NCBI RefSeq assembly: GCF_016031655.1
Contig: NZ_JACCHQ010000019.1
Span: 99,668 to 163,667 of the forward strand
From: Bradyrhizobium glycinis
GTDB taxonomy: Bacteria > Pseudomonadota > Alphaproteobacteria > Rhizobiales > Xanthobacteraceae
Direction of reading: 5' to 3'
Length of the DNA: 64,000 nucleotides
In this document: positions 54,724 through 64,000 of the stretch, piece after piece
Layout: each line of letters begins with the position of its first letter
Position numbering within the stretch: position 1 is the stretch's first letter
Program-made: the position numbers and the translations under genes
The notes under the pieces: generated by a model
What the model saw: the letters and a program-made list of their open reading frames with translations, nothing else
Database searches by the model: none
Told to the model about the DNA's origin: nothing

Positions 54724-55932
54724 TCAGACGCGGGCATCTGACGGCGCCCGCTGCTTGAGCAGCCGCGCGCAGACGAGGCCGAGCAACACCATGATCGCGG
54801 CGCTCGCAGACAGGGTCGCCATCTTGCCGGCATGCTGGAGCCCGAAGCCATAGGCGAGAGGTCCCACCGTCTGTCCCATGAAGAAGAAGAACGAATGCAG
54901 CGACATTGCGGTGGCGCGCGCCTCGACCGAGAGCTCGCTGGCGAAGACCTGGAGACAGCCATGGGCGATGTAGAAGCCCCAGCCCATCACGATAAGATTC
55001 AGCGCCTGCACTTCCCAGCGTGGACCGAAGGCGACGGCGATGAGCTGTGAGGCGACCAGTGTCATCCCTGCGATCATCATGCCCTTCACGCCGAGCCAAG
55101 GCAGCAGGCGCGACACCGTGAGCGTGTAGAACAGGCCGCCGACCGCAAAGCCGGCGATGACAATGCCAGCGATCGACAGCGAGGTCTGGCCGAGCTCGAA
55201 CAGGAACGAAGCGATGTAAGGAAACAGCCCGAGCACGCAGCAGCCTTCGATGAACACAGCCGAATAGCAGACATAGGCATTCGGGTTGGTGAAGATGGTG
55301 CGATAGCCGGCCTTCAACGCCGACAGGCTCGTCTTCGGCGGATGCTTGACCTTGGCGCCACGAAAGCCGGCGGCGACCGCGATCGATGCGACGATCACGA
55401 GCGCACCGAGCACCGCCAGCACGCCGCGCCAGCCGAGGAAATCGCCGATCAGGCCGGAGGCCGAGGCGCCGAGCAGATTGCCGGTCATTGCGCCGGCGAG
55501 CGTGCGGCTGATCGCAACCTGGCGTTTCTCGGGCCCGACGAGATCGCTGGTCAGGCTGAGCGCCACCGGAAATACGCCGCCGGAGCCGATGCCCGCGAGG
55601 ATGCGGGTCGCAAACAGAACCGAAAACGACGTCGAGAATGCGCCCAGGATGTTGGCAAGGCCGAGCAGCGCGAGGCAGCCGATCATCAGCCGCGTCTTGC
55701 CGAACAGGTCGGCGGCGGCACCGATAATCGGCTGGATGATCGAGAAGGTGAAGGCGAACACCGCGGCAAAGCCCGCGGCGGTCGCGATGCTGACGCCAAA
55801 ATCCTCGGCGACGTGCGGCAGCACCGGATCGAGCGCGCGGGCCGACAAGGCAGCAGCAAAGCTTGCGCCTGATATGACGTAAAGCGCCGTCGGCAAGCCG
55901 TGATCTTGCGGCTGCGCCTCGCTCTTCTGCAT
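54724..55932 (-). CDS. Major facilitator superfamily transporter
   Basis: 402 residues with about 12 hydrophobic segments, an MFS motif A-like GAAADLFGKTRLMIG after helix 2 (about 72-86) and ATRILAGIGSGGVFPVALSL in helix 4. It resembles drug or sugar efflux carriers of the AraJ/Bcr type; the substrate is unreadable. The start ATG at 55932 shares one base with the kdsA stop (TGATG), so it is translated as the second gene of a kdsA operon. Convergent with the CobW gene. Confidence 0.9.
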   Translation of the reverse strand: MQKSEAQPQDHGLPTALYVISGASFAAALSARALDPVLPHVAEDFGVSIATAAGFAAVFAFTFSIIQPIIGAAADLFGKTRLMIGCLALLGLANILGAFSTSFSVLFATRILAGIGSGGVFPVALSLTSDLVGPEKRQVAISRTLAGAMTGNLLGASASGLIGDFLGWRGVLAVLGALVIVASIAVAAGFRGAKVKHPPKTSLSALKAGYRTIFTNPNAYVCYSAVFIEGCCVLGLFPYIASFLFELGQTSLSIAGIVIAGFAVGGLFYTLTVSRLLPWLGVKGMMIAGMTLVASQLIAVAFGPRWEVQALNLIVMGWGFYIAHGCLQVFASELSVEARATAMSLHSFFFFMGQTVGPLAYGFGLQHAGKMATLSASAAIMVLLGLVCARLLKQRAPSDARV

Positions 55933-56780
55933 CAACGCGGATTCTTTGCCAGCGCGTCGAACGCCATCAGCCGGGCGATAAGCCCCTCGAACTCGCGCAG
56001 CGGCACCATGTTGGGGCCGTCCGACGGCGCGCGATCGGGATCGGGATGGGTCTCTATGAAGACGCCGGCAACGCCGACCGCGACAGCTGCACGCGCCAGC
56101 ACCGGGACGAATTCGCGCTCACCGCCCGAGGACGTCCCCTTCCCGCCCGGCTGCTGCACCGAATGGGTGGCGTCGAAGATGACGGGCGCGCCGGTGGTGC
56201 GTGCCAGGATCGGTAGCGCGCGCATGTCGGAGACGAGCGTGTTGTAGCCGAAGGACGCACCGCGCTCGGTGACGAGCACGTTCGGATTGTTCGCGCTGGT
56301 AATCTTGGCGACGACATTGGCCATGTCCCAGGGCGCCAGGAACTGGCCCTTCTTGACGTTGACGACCTTGCCGGTCGCAGCCGCCGCCAGCAGCAGATCG
56401 GTCTGCCGGCACAGGAAGGCCGGAATTTGCAGGATGTCCACGGCCTGCGCCACCTCGGCGCATTGGGTGGCTTCGTGCACGTCGGTCAGGACAGGCAGGC
56501 CGAGCGAGGATCGGATCTCCGCGAAGATCGGCAGTGACTGCGCAAGGCCCAGCCCGCGCGCCGCAGCCGCGCTGGTGCGGTTGGCCTTGTCGAACGAGGT
56601 CTTGTAGACGAGGCCGATGTTCAGCCGCGCGGCGATCTCCTTCAGCGCGGAGGCGACCTCCAGCGCATGCTGGCGGCTCTCGAGCTGGCAGGGCCCCGCA
56701 ATGATCGCAATCGGCAGGTCATTGCCGAATTTGACCCTGCCGATGGTGACGACCGCCGCCGTTGAATTCGAAGAGCTCAA
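55932..56780 (-). CDS. kdsA: 3-deoxy-8-phosphooctulonate (KDO-8-P) synthase
   Basis: 282 residues from a TTG at 56780 (GAGGGA 6 bp upstream); an ATG further out at 56837 would add an unlikely basic leader. Condenses arabinose-5-phosphate and phosphoenolpyruvate for lipopolysaccharide KDO. Motifs: IAGPCQLESRQHALEVA, YKTSFDKANRTS, LTDVHE, NVKKGQFLAPWDM, VTERGASFGYNTLVSDMRA and IETHPDPDRAPSDGPNM. Core envelope gene; uses PEP made by enolase encoded nearby. Confidence 0.96.
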   Translation of the reverse strand: MSSSNSTAAVVTIGRVKFGNDLPIAIIAGPCQLESRQHALEVASALKEIAARLNIGLVYKTSFDKANRTSAAAARGLGLAQSLPIFAEIRSSLGLPVLTDVHEATQCAEVAQAVDILQIPAFLCRQTDLLLAAAATGKVVNVKKGQFLAPWDMANVVAKITSANNPNVLVTERGASFGYNTLVSDMRALPILARTTGAPVIFDATHSVQQPGGKGTSSGGEREFVPVLARAAVAVGVAGVFIETHPDPDRAPSDGPNMVPLREFEGLIARLMAFDALAKNPR

Positions 56781-56892
56781 GGCAAATCCCTCGTTTCGGC
56801 GCGACCATAGCCGCCATGAGGGTCGGATCAACCCCATTCGGCCCGGGCTCTTCGAATATCAGGGTTGCGCCAGGGTTCCCTGGCGCCGCCTG

Positions 56893-57219
56893 CTACTTCA
56901 CCGCCGAGAAGGCGGTCGGCGTCAGGATCTGGCTGACGATGTTGGCAACGATCTGGCCGTCGGCTTCGCTCTCGGCGCGCGCCTTCATCCAGTCCGGATC
57001 GGTCATGAACGCGCCCCACTTCTTCTCGCGCTCGGCGAGCGAGTCCCAGGCCAGGAAATAGGTCAGCTCCTGGTTGGATTCGCCGATCAGAGTGGTGAAG
57101 AACCCGGCCTGCTTGATGCCGTGCTTTTCCCAGATCTTCAGCGTGGCGGTCTCAAAGCGCTTCAGCAGCGCCGGCAATCGGCCGGGCATGCAACGATACT
57201 GGCGCATTTCGTAGATCAT
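56893..57219 (-). CDS. NIPSNAP family protein
   Basis: 108 residues, one ferredoxin-like alpha/beta domain: MIYEMRQYRCMPGRLPALLKRF, then GIKQAGFFTTLIGESNQELTYFLAWDSL, and REKKWGAFMTDPDWM. This is the NIPSNAP signature. Bacterial members are of uncertain function. GGAGGAG lies just upstream of the ATG. It lies 112 bp upstream of kdsA, on the same strand. Confidence 0.9.
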   Translation of the reverse strand: MIYEMRQYRCMPGRLPALLKRFETATLKIWEKHGIKQAGFFTTLIGESNQELTYFLAWDSLAEREKKWGAFMTDPDWMKARAESEADGQIVANIVSQILTPTAFSAVK

Positions 57220-57429
57220 TCATGCTCCTCCCTGACAGGAGCGGCGGTTATACCCGCTGGCCACAACTCTGTCTTGAGCCTCACCCGGGGGCCCCTCATG
57301 GCGTTTCGCGCATAGCTCGATAGCGCGGGGCCGGCGCTCTTGATAATGTGCAGGCTCGGTCCGGGCTTATCACCGCCGAAGGCCCGAGAGCAATCGGCGA
57401 AACCGAAGCGATCAAAGGGGGCGAAGGCA

Positions 57430-59088
57430 ATGACCTATTTTGATCTCGGACCCTACAGCCGCAAAATCACCACGACTTCGCCGGATGCGCAGCTCTGGTT
57501 TGACCGAGGGCTCAACTGGGTGTTCGGATTCAACCACGGCGAGGCGATCAAATGTTTTCGCAAGGCGCTCGAGTTCGATAGCAGCTGCGCCATGGCGCAT
57601 TGGGGCATCGGCTACGCCGCGGGTCCCAACTACAACCTGCCCTGGGTCCGCTATGACGCGCAAGGCCGTCAATTGGCGCTCGCGGCGTCATACGATGCGA
57701 CGCAGGACGCGCTCGCGCGGGCGGATAAGGCAAGCCCGGTCGAGCAAGCGCTGATCCGCGCCTTGTCGGCGCGCTATCCGCAGCGCGAAGCGATCGAGGA
57801 CATGGCCCGTGGGACAAGGCCTTCACGCGAGAGATGCGAAAGGTCTTCGCCACGTATCCCGACGATCTCGAGGTCCGAGCCATCTTTGCCGAATCGATCA
57901 TGAACGAGACGCCGTGGCTGATGTGGGACCTCGAGTCTGGAGAACCCACCAAGGGCGCCGGCACTGAGGAATGCAGGGCCGTGCTCGAACAAGCTTTCGA
58001 TCGATGGCCGGCTGCGTGGAATCATCCGGGGCTGCTCCATCTCTACGTCCACCTCATGGAGATGTCGCCCTTCCCGCAACGGGCGATGCGGGCTGGGGAC
58101 CGGCTGCGGCGCGATCGTCCCCGATAGCGGCCATCTGATCCACATGCCGACGCATCTCGACGTGCTGTGCGGGCAGTACAACGACGTCCTGCTCTATAAT
58201 CAGAAGGCACTGGCGACCGACCGCAGGTTCCTCGCTTATTCGGACGATCCGGGTGTCTACCTGGTCTATGTCATCCACAACTTCCACTTCGCCATCTACG
58301 GCGCGATGTTCCTGGGTCAATACGCCCCCGCGATCGCAGCGGCCGAGGAACTCATTGCCACCGTGCCCGAGCCAGTGCTGCGCATTCAATCGCCCCCCAT
58401 GGCGGACTTCCTGGAAGGCTATTTGACGATGAAGCAGCACGTTCTCGTGCGTTTCGGCAAATGGCACGACATCATTGCCCAACAGCTGCCGGAGGATCGC
58501 CAGCTATACTGCTCGGTGACGGCGATGATCCACTACGCGAAGGCGGTGGCTCATTCGGCGCTTGGCCACGTCGCCGACGCCGAAACCGAGAAAGCGCTGT
58601 TCGCACAGGCGAAGACGCGCGTGCCGGAGAGCCGGCTCGTGCACAACAACAAGGTCGTCGCCCTGCTTGGCGTGGCCGAAGCCATGTTGAATGGCGAACT
58701 GGAATATCGCAAAGCCAACTTCGACTTTGCGTTCGCTGAGCTGCGCCGATCCGTCGCGCTCAGCGACGCCCTGCCCTATGATGAGCCGTGGGGATGGATG
58801 CAGCCACCGCGTCACGCACTCGGCGCTCTGCTGCTGGAGCAGGGACGGATCGAGGAAGCCGAGGCGGTGTACCGTTCCGATCTCGGCCTCGATGGAAAAC
58901 TGAGCCGGGCCTGCCAGCATCCCGATAATCTGTGGTCGCTTCACGGCTTGCACGAATGTCTCATGCGGCGTGGCGACAAGGCCGAGAGGCCGCTGATCAA
59001 GCAGCGCCTTGACCTCGCCCAGGCGCGGGCGGAGGTGCCGATCAAGGCATCGTGCTTCTGCCGCAGGATGGATGTCGCGGCGGCGTAG
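57430..59088 (+). pseudogene. TPR-repeat protein with two compensating frameshifts
   Basis: Three consecutive frames together give one protein of about 550 residues. Part 1 (from ATG 57430, MTYFDLGPYSRK) has TPR-like WFDRGLNWVFGFNHGEAIKC and fails near 57806, where one C appears missing from a CCC run (WDKAFTREMRKVF continues in the next frame). Part 2 (about 57810-58107) fails near 58108, where one G appears extra; IVPDSGHLIHMPTHLDVL restores the first frame. Part 3 runs to 59088 with more TPR helices. Function unknown. Either decayed or miscalled bases. Confidence 0.82.
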
Positions 59089-59130
59089 CCGGACGTGCGA
59101 GCAAGACTTCGGCAGGAAGGTCCGAGCCGG

Positions 59131-60762
<1,632 letters not shown>

Positions 60763-60928
60763 GGGACTTAACCTCTAATCCCCAAAATACGATTCGCCAA
60801 AGCGATTCGTCTTCCGCCCCAAAGATTTTGCGGGCCTGTGGGTGAGCCGAAACGAAGAGTGATGACAGTGCCTTGATGGGGATTGTTGATGCAGGACGGT
60901 AGCCACCGCCCTGCATGGCCCCCCTGCT

Positions 60929-61312
60929 TTATTGCGAGCGCGGCACCTGAGGACCGGTCGGAGCCGGTGCCTGCTGCTGCTCGTCGGCCTTCTTCAGCGA
61001 ATCCAGGATGCCGCCCGAGGTCGGCGGCGCGATCGGCGATCCGCCGGCCGGCTGGGTCTGCGAAGGCTGGCCGATGATCGACGACGGCTTGCGGTCGTAA
61101 CCGGCATACCAGGACAGGAACAGGCTGGTGAGGAAGAAGCCGACGGCTAGGATCGCGGTGGTCCGCGTCAGAAGGTTCGCCGTGCCGCGGCTCGACATGA
61201 AGCCCGCGCCGCCGCCCATGCCGAGGCCGCCGCCTTCCGACTTCTGGAGCAGGACGGCGCCGATCATGACGGCGACGATCATGAGGTGGATGACGATGAC
61301 AACGGTCTGCAT
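60929..61312 (-). CDS. secG: Preprotein translocase subunit SecG
   Basis: 127 residues. Two membrane helices (about 3-20, and 52-70 with TAILAVGFFLTSLFLSW) flank the Gly-rich cytoplasmic loop QKSEGGGLGMGGGAGFMSSRG, the SecG signature. The C-terminal 50 residues are Pro/Gln-rich and variable, as in other rhizobia. GGAAGG lies about 6 bp before the ATG. It helps SecA-driven export through SecYEG. Confidence 0.94.
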   Translation of the reverse strand: MQTVVIVIHLMIVAVMIGAVLLQKSEGGGLGMGGGAGFMSSRGTANLLTRTTAILAVGFFLTSLFLSWYAGYDRKPSSIIGQPSQTQPAGGSPIAPPTSGGILDSLKKADEQQQAPAPTGPQVPRSQ

Positions 61313-61393
61313 GATATCCTTCCGTCACAAGCGGGCGGCGCCTGACGGCGGCCGATCGCGCTTCGCGGGTTTTCCTGAAGTTGCGCGGTGTTA

Positions 61394-61427
61394 CACGATC
61401 GGAGGTGGCATTGCCACCCCGATCGTG
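61394..61427 (-). terminator. Candidate terminator between tpiA and secG
   Basis: CACGATCGGAGGTGGCA and TTGCCACCCCGATCGTG are nearly perfect inverted arms with almost no loop, about 30 bp beyond the tpiA stop on the transcribed strand. A long T-run is absent. It could end the tpiA transcript so that secG uses its own promoter. Confidence 0.55.
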
Positions 61428-61457
61428 CTTGGGACCCACGGTTCGGGGTCGCAGCGT

Positions 61458-62216
61458 TTAGTTAGGGCAGCCCTTGGCTATGGCAAGGAAATCGGCCGCT
61501 TTCAGGCTGGCACCGCCGACCAGCGCACCATTGACGTTCTTCACCGCCATCAGCTCCGCTGCGTTCGAGGGCTTGACCGAGCCGCCGTAGAGGATTCGCA
61601 TCTTCGCGCCCTCAGCCTTGAACCGGGAGGTCAGGAGTTCCCGGATAAACCCATGAATCTGCTCGACATCCTTGGTTGTGGGGGTCAGCCCGGTGCCGAT
61701 CGCCCAGACCGGCTCATAGGCCACGACCAGATTGGCGGCCGTCGAGCCATCCGGCAGCGAGCCGGCGAGCTGGCCGCGCAGGATGTCCAGGGTCTGGCCG
61801 GTGTCACGCTGGCCCTGCGTTTCGCCGATGCAGACGATCGCAATGGCCCCCGCGCGCCAGGCCGCCTCGGCCTTGTGCCGGATCAGCGCGTCGCCCTCGC
61901 CATGGTCGGCGCGGCGCTCGGAATGGCCGACGATGATGGCGGTCGCGCCCGCATCGGCGAGCATTTCGGCGGCGATATCGCCGGTATGAGCGCCGGAGGC
62001 CTTGGGATGGCAGTCCTGGGCCCCGACCGCGACCTTCTTGTCGCGCGCCTTCTCGGCGAACGCCGCAACCAAGGTCGCCGGCGGGCAGACCAGCAGGTCG
62101 GCCTTATCAGCCACGTCTGCCGCGCCGTTGAGCATGGCGTCGAATTCAGCAGCCTGGGCTTTCAGGCCGTTCATTTTCCAATTGCCCGCGATCAGCGGCC
62201 GGATGGCGTCGGTCAT
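61458..62216 (-). CDS. tpiA: Triosephosphate isomerase
   Basis: 252 residues from the ATG at 62216; an upstream ATG at 62246 is possible but adds a nonconserved leader. Motifs: PLIAGNWKMNG with the substrate-binding Asn and Lys, GHSERR (catalytic His, about 98), AYEPVWAIGTG (catalytic Glu, about 170) and YGGSVKPSNA (about 215). It interconverts dihydroxyacetone phosphate and glyceraldehyde 3-phosphate. Divergent from the folding-factor gene. Confidence 0.97.
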   Translation of the reverse strand: MTDAIRPLIAGNWKMNGLKAQAAEFDAMLNGAADVADKADLLVCPPATLVAAFAEKARDKKVAVGAQDCHPKASGAHTGDIAAEMLADAGATAIIVGHSERRADHGEGDALIRHKAEAAWRAGAIAIVCIGETQGQRDTGQTLDILRGQLAGSLPDGSTAANLVVAYEPVWAIGTGLTPTTKDVEQIHGFIRELLTSRFKAEGAKMRILYGGSVKPSNAAELMAVKNVNGALVGGASLKAADFLAIAKGCPN

Positions 62217-62438
62217 GTCAGTATCCAGAGAATGAGGTTTGTTCATGCGCTAGCAGAGGTGCTCCCGCAGTTCCAGAGACCAGAGGCCCTTTAGCCGCAG
62301 CTTCAAGCGGTCGCCCGAGGCGAGGTTGCGGGGGGAAAGCCGCCACTTTATGATGATCTATCAATTTGGTGACGCGCTTTTGCGGAATCTGCATTAAGAC
62401 GCGCTCCGTTCCCCTCCTGACCAAACAAGTTGGACCAA

Positions 62439-64000
62439 ATGCTCCGAGGAATGCGCAAGGCCTCATCGAACTGGCTCGGCAAGACCATTATGGCCGTGGT
62501 GATGGGCGTGTTGATCGTCAGTTTCGGCATTTGGGGCATCGCCGACATCTTCAAGGGCTTCGGGCAGTCCACGGTTGCCAAGGTCGGCAGCACGGAGATC
62601 TCGCTCAACGAGTTCCGCCAGATCTACACCGACCGCCTGCAACAGATCAGCCGCCAGTTCGGCCGTCCATTGACTCCCGACCAGGCACGCGCTTTCGGCC
62701 TTGACCGCCAGGTGCTGCAGCAGACCATTGCCGAGGCCGCGCTCGACGAAGAGGCGCGCCGGCTCGGCCTCGGCCAGTCCGACGAGCAGATCCGCCAGCT
62801 CATCATGAACGACCCCAACTTCAAGGGCGTCGGCGGTAATTTCGACGCCAATCGCTTCCAGGCCTTGATCCGCAATTTCGGCTACACCGAGCAGCGCTAT
62901 GTCGCCGAGCAGCGCAAGGTATCGCTGCGCCGGCAGATCACCGGCACGGTCGGCGCCGGCCTCGAGCCGCCGAAGGCCATGATCGACGTCCTGACGCGCT
63001 ACCAGAACGAACAACGCGCGATTGAATTCGTCCGGCTCGACGCCGCGCAGGCCGGTCCGATCGACCCGCCGTCCCCCGAGGCGCTTGCCGCCTATTTCGA
63101 GGATCACAAGGTCCAGTTCCGCGCGCCCGAATATCGCAAGATCTCCTTCGTCGTGGTCTCGCCGGAAGAGATCGGCAAATGGACCGAGGTCTCGGACGAG
63201 GATGCCCGGAAGGTGTTCGAGCAGCGCAAGGATCGGCTGGGCACGCCGGAGAAGCGCCAGATCCAGCAGATCGTGTTTCCGAACGTTGCCGAAGCGCAGG
63301 CCGCGCGCGAGCGCCTCGTCGGCGGGACGTCCTTCGAGGACATCGGCAAGGAACGTGGGCTGAGCGCCTCCGACGTGGACCTCGGACTGGTGACCAAGTC
63401 GTCGCTCACGCCCGCCGTCGGCGAAGCCGCGTTCGCGCTGCCTGCCGGCGAAATCAGCCAGCCGATCCAGAGCGGGCTCGGCGTCGCAATCGTCAGGGTC
63501 GACAAGATCGAGCCGGGCGCCGAAGCCGACTACGCCAAGCTTGCCGGCGACATCAAGCGCGAGATCGCGGCTGACCGTGCGCGCGTCAAGGTCGCCGACC
63601 TCCGCGACAAGATGGAAGACGAGCGTGGCGGCGGCTCCAGCGTGATCGACGCGGCGCAGAAGCTCGGCCTCGCCGCCGTGACCATCGAGGCCGTCGACCG
63701 CTCTGGCCGCGCCCCGAACGGCCAGCCCGTCGCCAACATTCCGCAGGGCCTCGACGTGGTGTCGCAGGCCTTCAACACCGATGTCGGCGTCGACAACGAC
63801 GCGATCTCGTTCAAGGGCGGTTATGTCTGGTACGACGTGCTCGCCATCACGCCCTCGCGCGACCGCAATCTCGACGAGGTCCGCGATCAGGTCGAGGCGC
63901 GCTGGCGCCAGGACCAGATCGCGGCCAAGCTGAAGGCCAAGGCGACCGAGATGGTGCAGAAGCTCGAAGCGGGCGGCAAGCTCGCCGACGAGGCCGCCGC
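62439..64000 (+). CDS. PpiD/SurA-type peptidyl-prolyl isomerase, N-terminal part (cut by window edge)
   Basis: At least 520 residues from the ATG at 62439; the C-terminus is beyond the window. One N-terminal membrane anchor (WLGKTIMAVVMGVLIVSFGIWG), then a SurA-N-like helical chaperone region (KVGSTEISLNEFRQIYTDRL to about 180), then a parvulin-type domain (about 270-360: KRQIQQIVFPNVAEAQAARERL, SLTPAVGEAAFALPAGEISQP). This layout is PpiD, a periplasmic folding factor at the SecYEG exit. Divergent from tpiA and near secG. Annotated elsewhere as SurA N-terminal domain protein. Confidence 0.88.
   Translation, partial: MLRGMRKASSNWLGKTIMAVVMGVLIVSFGIWGIADIFKGFGQSTVAKVGSTEISLNEFRQIYTDRLQQISRQFGRPLTPDQARAFGLDRQVLQQTIAEAALDEEARRLGLGQSDEQIRQLIMNDPNFKGVGGNFDANRFQALIRNFGYTEQRYVAEQRKVSLRRQITGTVGAGLEPPKAMIDVLTRYQNEQRAIEFVRLDAAQAGPIDPPSPEALAAYFEDHKVQFRAPEYRKISFVVVSPEEIGKWTEVSDEDARKVFEQRKDRLGTPEKRQIQQIVFPNVAEAQAARERLVGGTSFEDIGKERGLSASDVDLGLVTKSSLTPAVGEAAFALPAGEISQPIQSGLGVAIVRVDKIEPGAEADYAKLAGDIKREIAADRARVKVADLRDKMEDERGGGSSVIDAAQKLGLAAVTIEAVDRSGRAPNGQPVANIPQGLDVVSQAFNTDVGVDNDAISFKGGYVWYDVLAITPSRDRNLDEVRDQVEARWRQDQIAAKLKAKATEMVQKLEAGGKLADEAA

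Noticed and set aside
57834..58127. A separate 97-residue gene starting MRKVFATYP
   Set aside because: It is the middle part of the frameshifted TPR gene; the preceding residues WDKAFTRE continue upstream in the same frame.

Overview
The window reads as a stretch of a GC-rich alphaproteobacterial chromosome, most likely Bradyrhizobium or a close relative. The evidence is the serS-tatCBA-scpBA-nagZ order, an ExoR-type Sel1 protein, a PdhB with its own lipoyl domain, and several dispersed palindromic repeats of the kind scattered through Bradyrhizobium genomes. This assignment rests on recognised gene order and protein families, not on a database search. No rRNA, tRNA, CRISPR array, prophage or intact insertion sequence was seen.

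Region 1 (1-15.8 kb) is mostly housekeeping. It holds the start of serS, the Tat translocase (tatA-tatB-tatC), chromosome segregation (scpA, scpB), cell-wall recycling (nagZ), a SPOR-domain membrane protein, argS, a dGTPase-like protein, the Fe-S carrier erpA, a hybrid sensor kinase, exonuclease III, and an ilvD-exoR pair with overlapping genes.

Region 2 (15.8-28.6 kb) is accessory. It has 1.4 kb of gene-free repeat-rich DNA, three tiny genes, a membrane adenylate/guanylate cyclase, a soluble lytic transglycosylase, a cluster of four very small Cys-rich genes (three of them chained by ATGA overlaps), a PAS kinase/FixJ-like regulator/single receiver module, and a Bug-type solute-binding protein.

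Region 3 (28.7-40 kb) holds a threonine synthase-like gene, the pyruvate dehydrogenase operon (pdhA-pdhB-DUF5076-deaminase-pdhC-small membrane protein-lpdA), an aldehyde dehydrogenase with an AcoR-like regulator that lacks the AAA+ domain, and ftsB. The deaminase inside the operon resembles yeast cytosine deaminase.

Region 4 (40-55.9 kb) is a set of accessory metabolic genes placed around the core genes eno and queF. It includes a Baeyer-Villiger monooxygenase plus serine hydrolase pair facing a frameshifted AraC regulator, an NAD(P)H-FMN reductase, a Tat-exported metallo-beta-lactamase-fold protein, a zinc-type MDR oxidoreductase, a Vgb-like beta-propeller, a glutaminase-STAS-cNMP fusion, a Tat-exported cyclase-family hydrolase, a CobW GTPase and an MFS transporter.

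Region 5 (55.9-64 kb) returns to core genes: kdsA, a NIPSNAP protein, a TPR gene carrying two compensating frameshifts, pyrG, secG, tpiA and the start of a PpiD/SurA-type folding factor.

Themes: the Tat system at the left end has three plausible substrates in the window. kdsA, eno, ftsB and the pdh operon, usually close together in alphaproteobacteria, are here separated by accessory genes. Three single-base indels break two genes and should be checked as sequencing error versus real decay.
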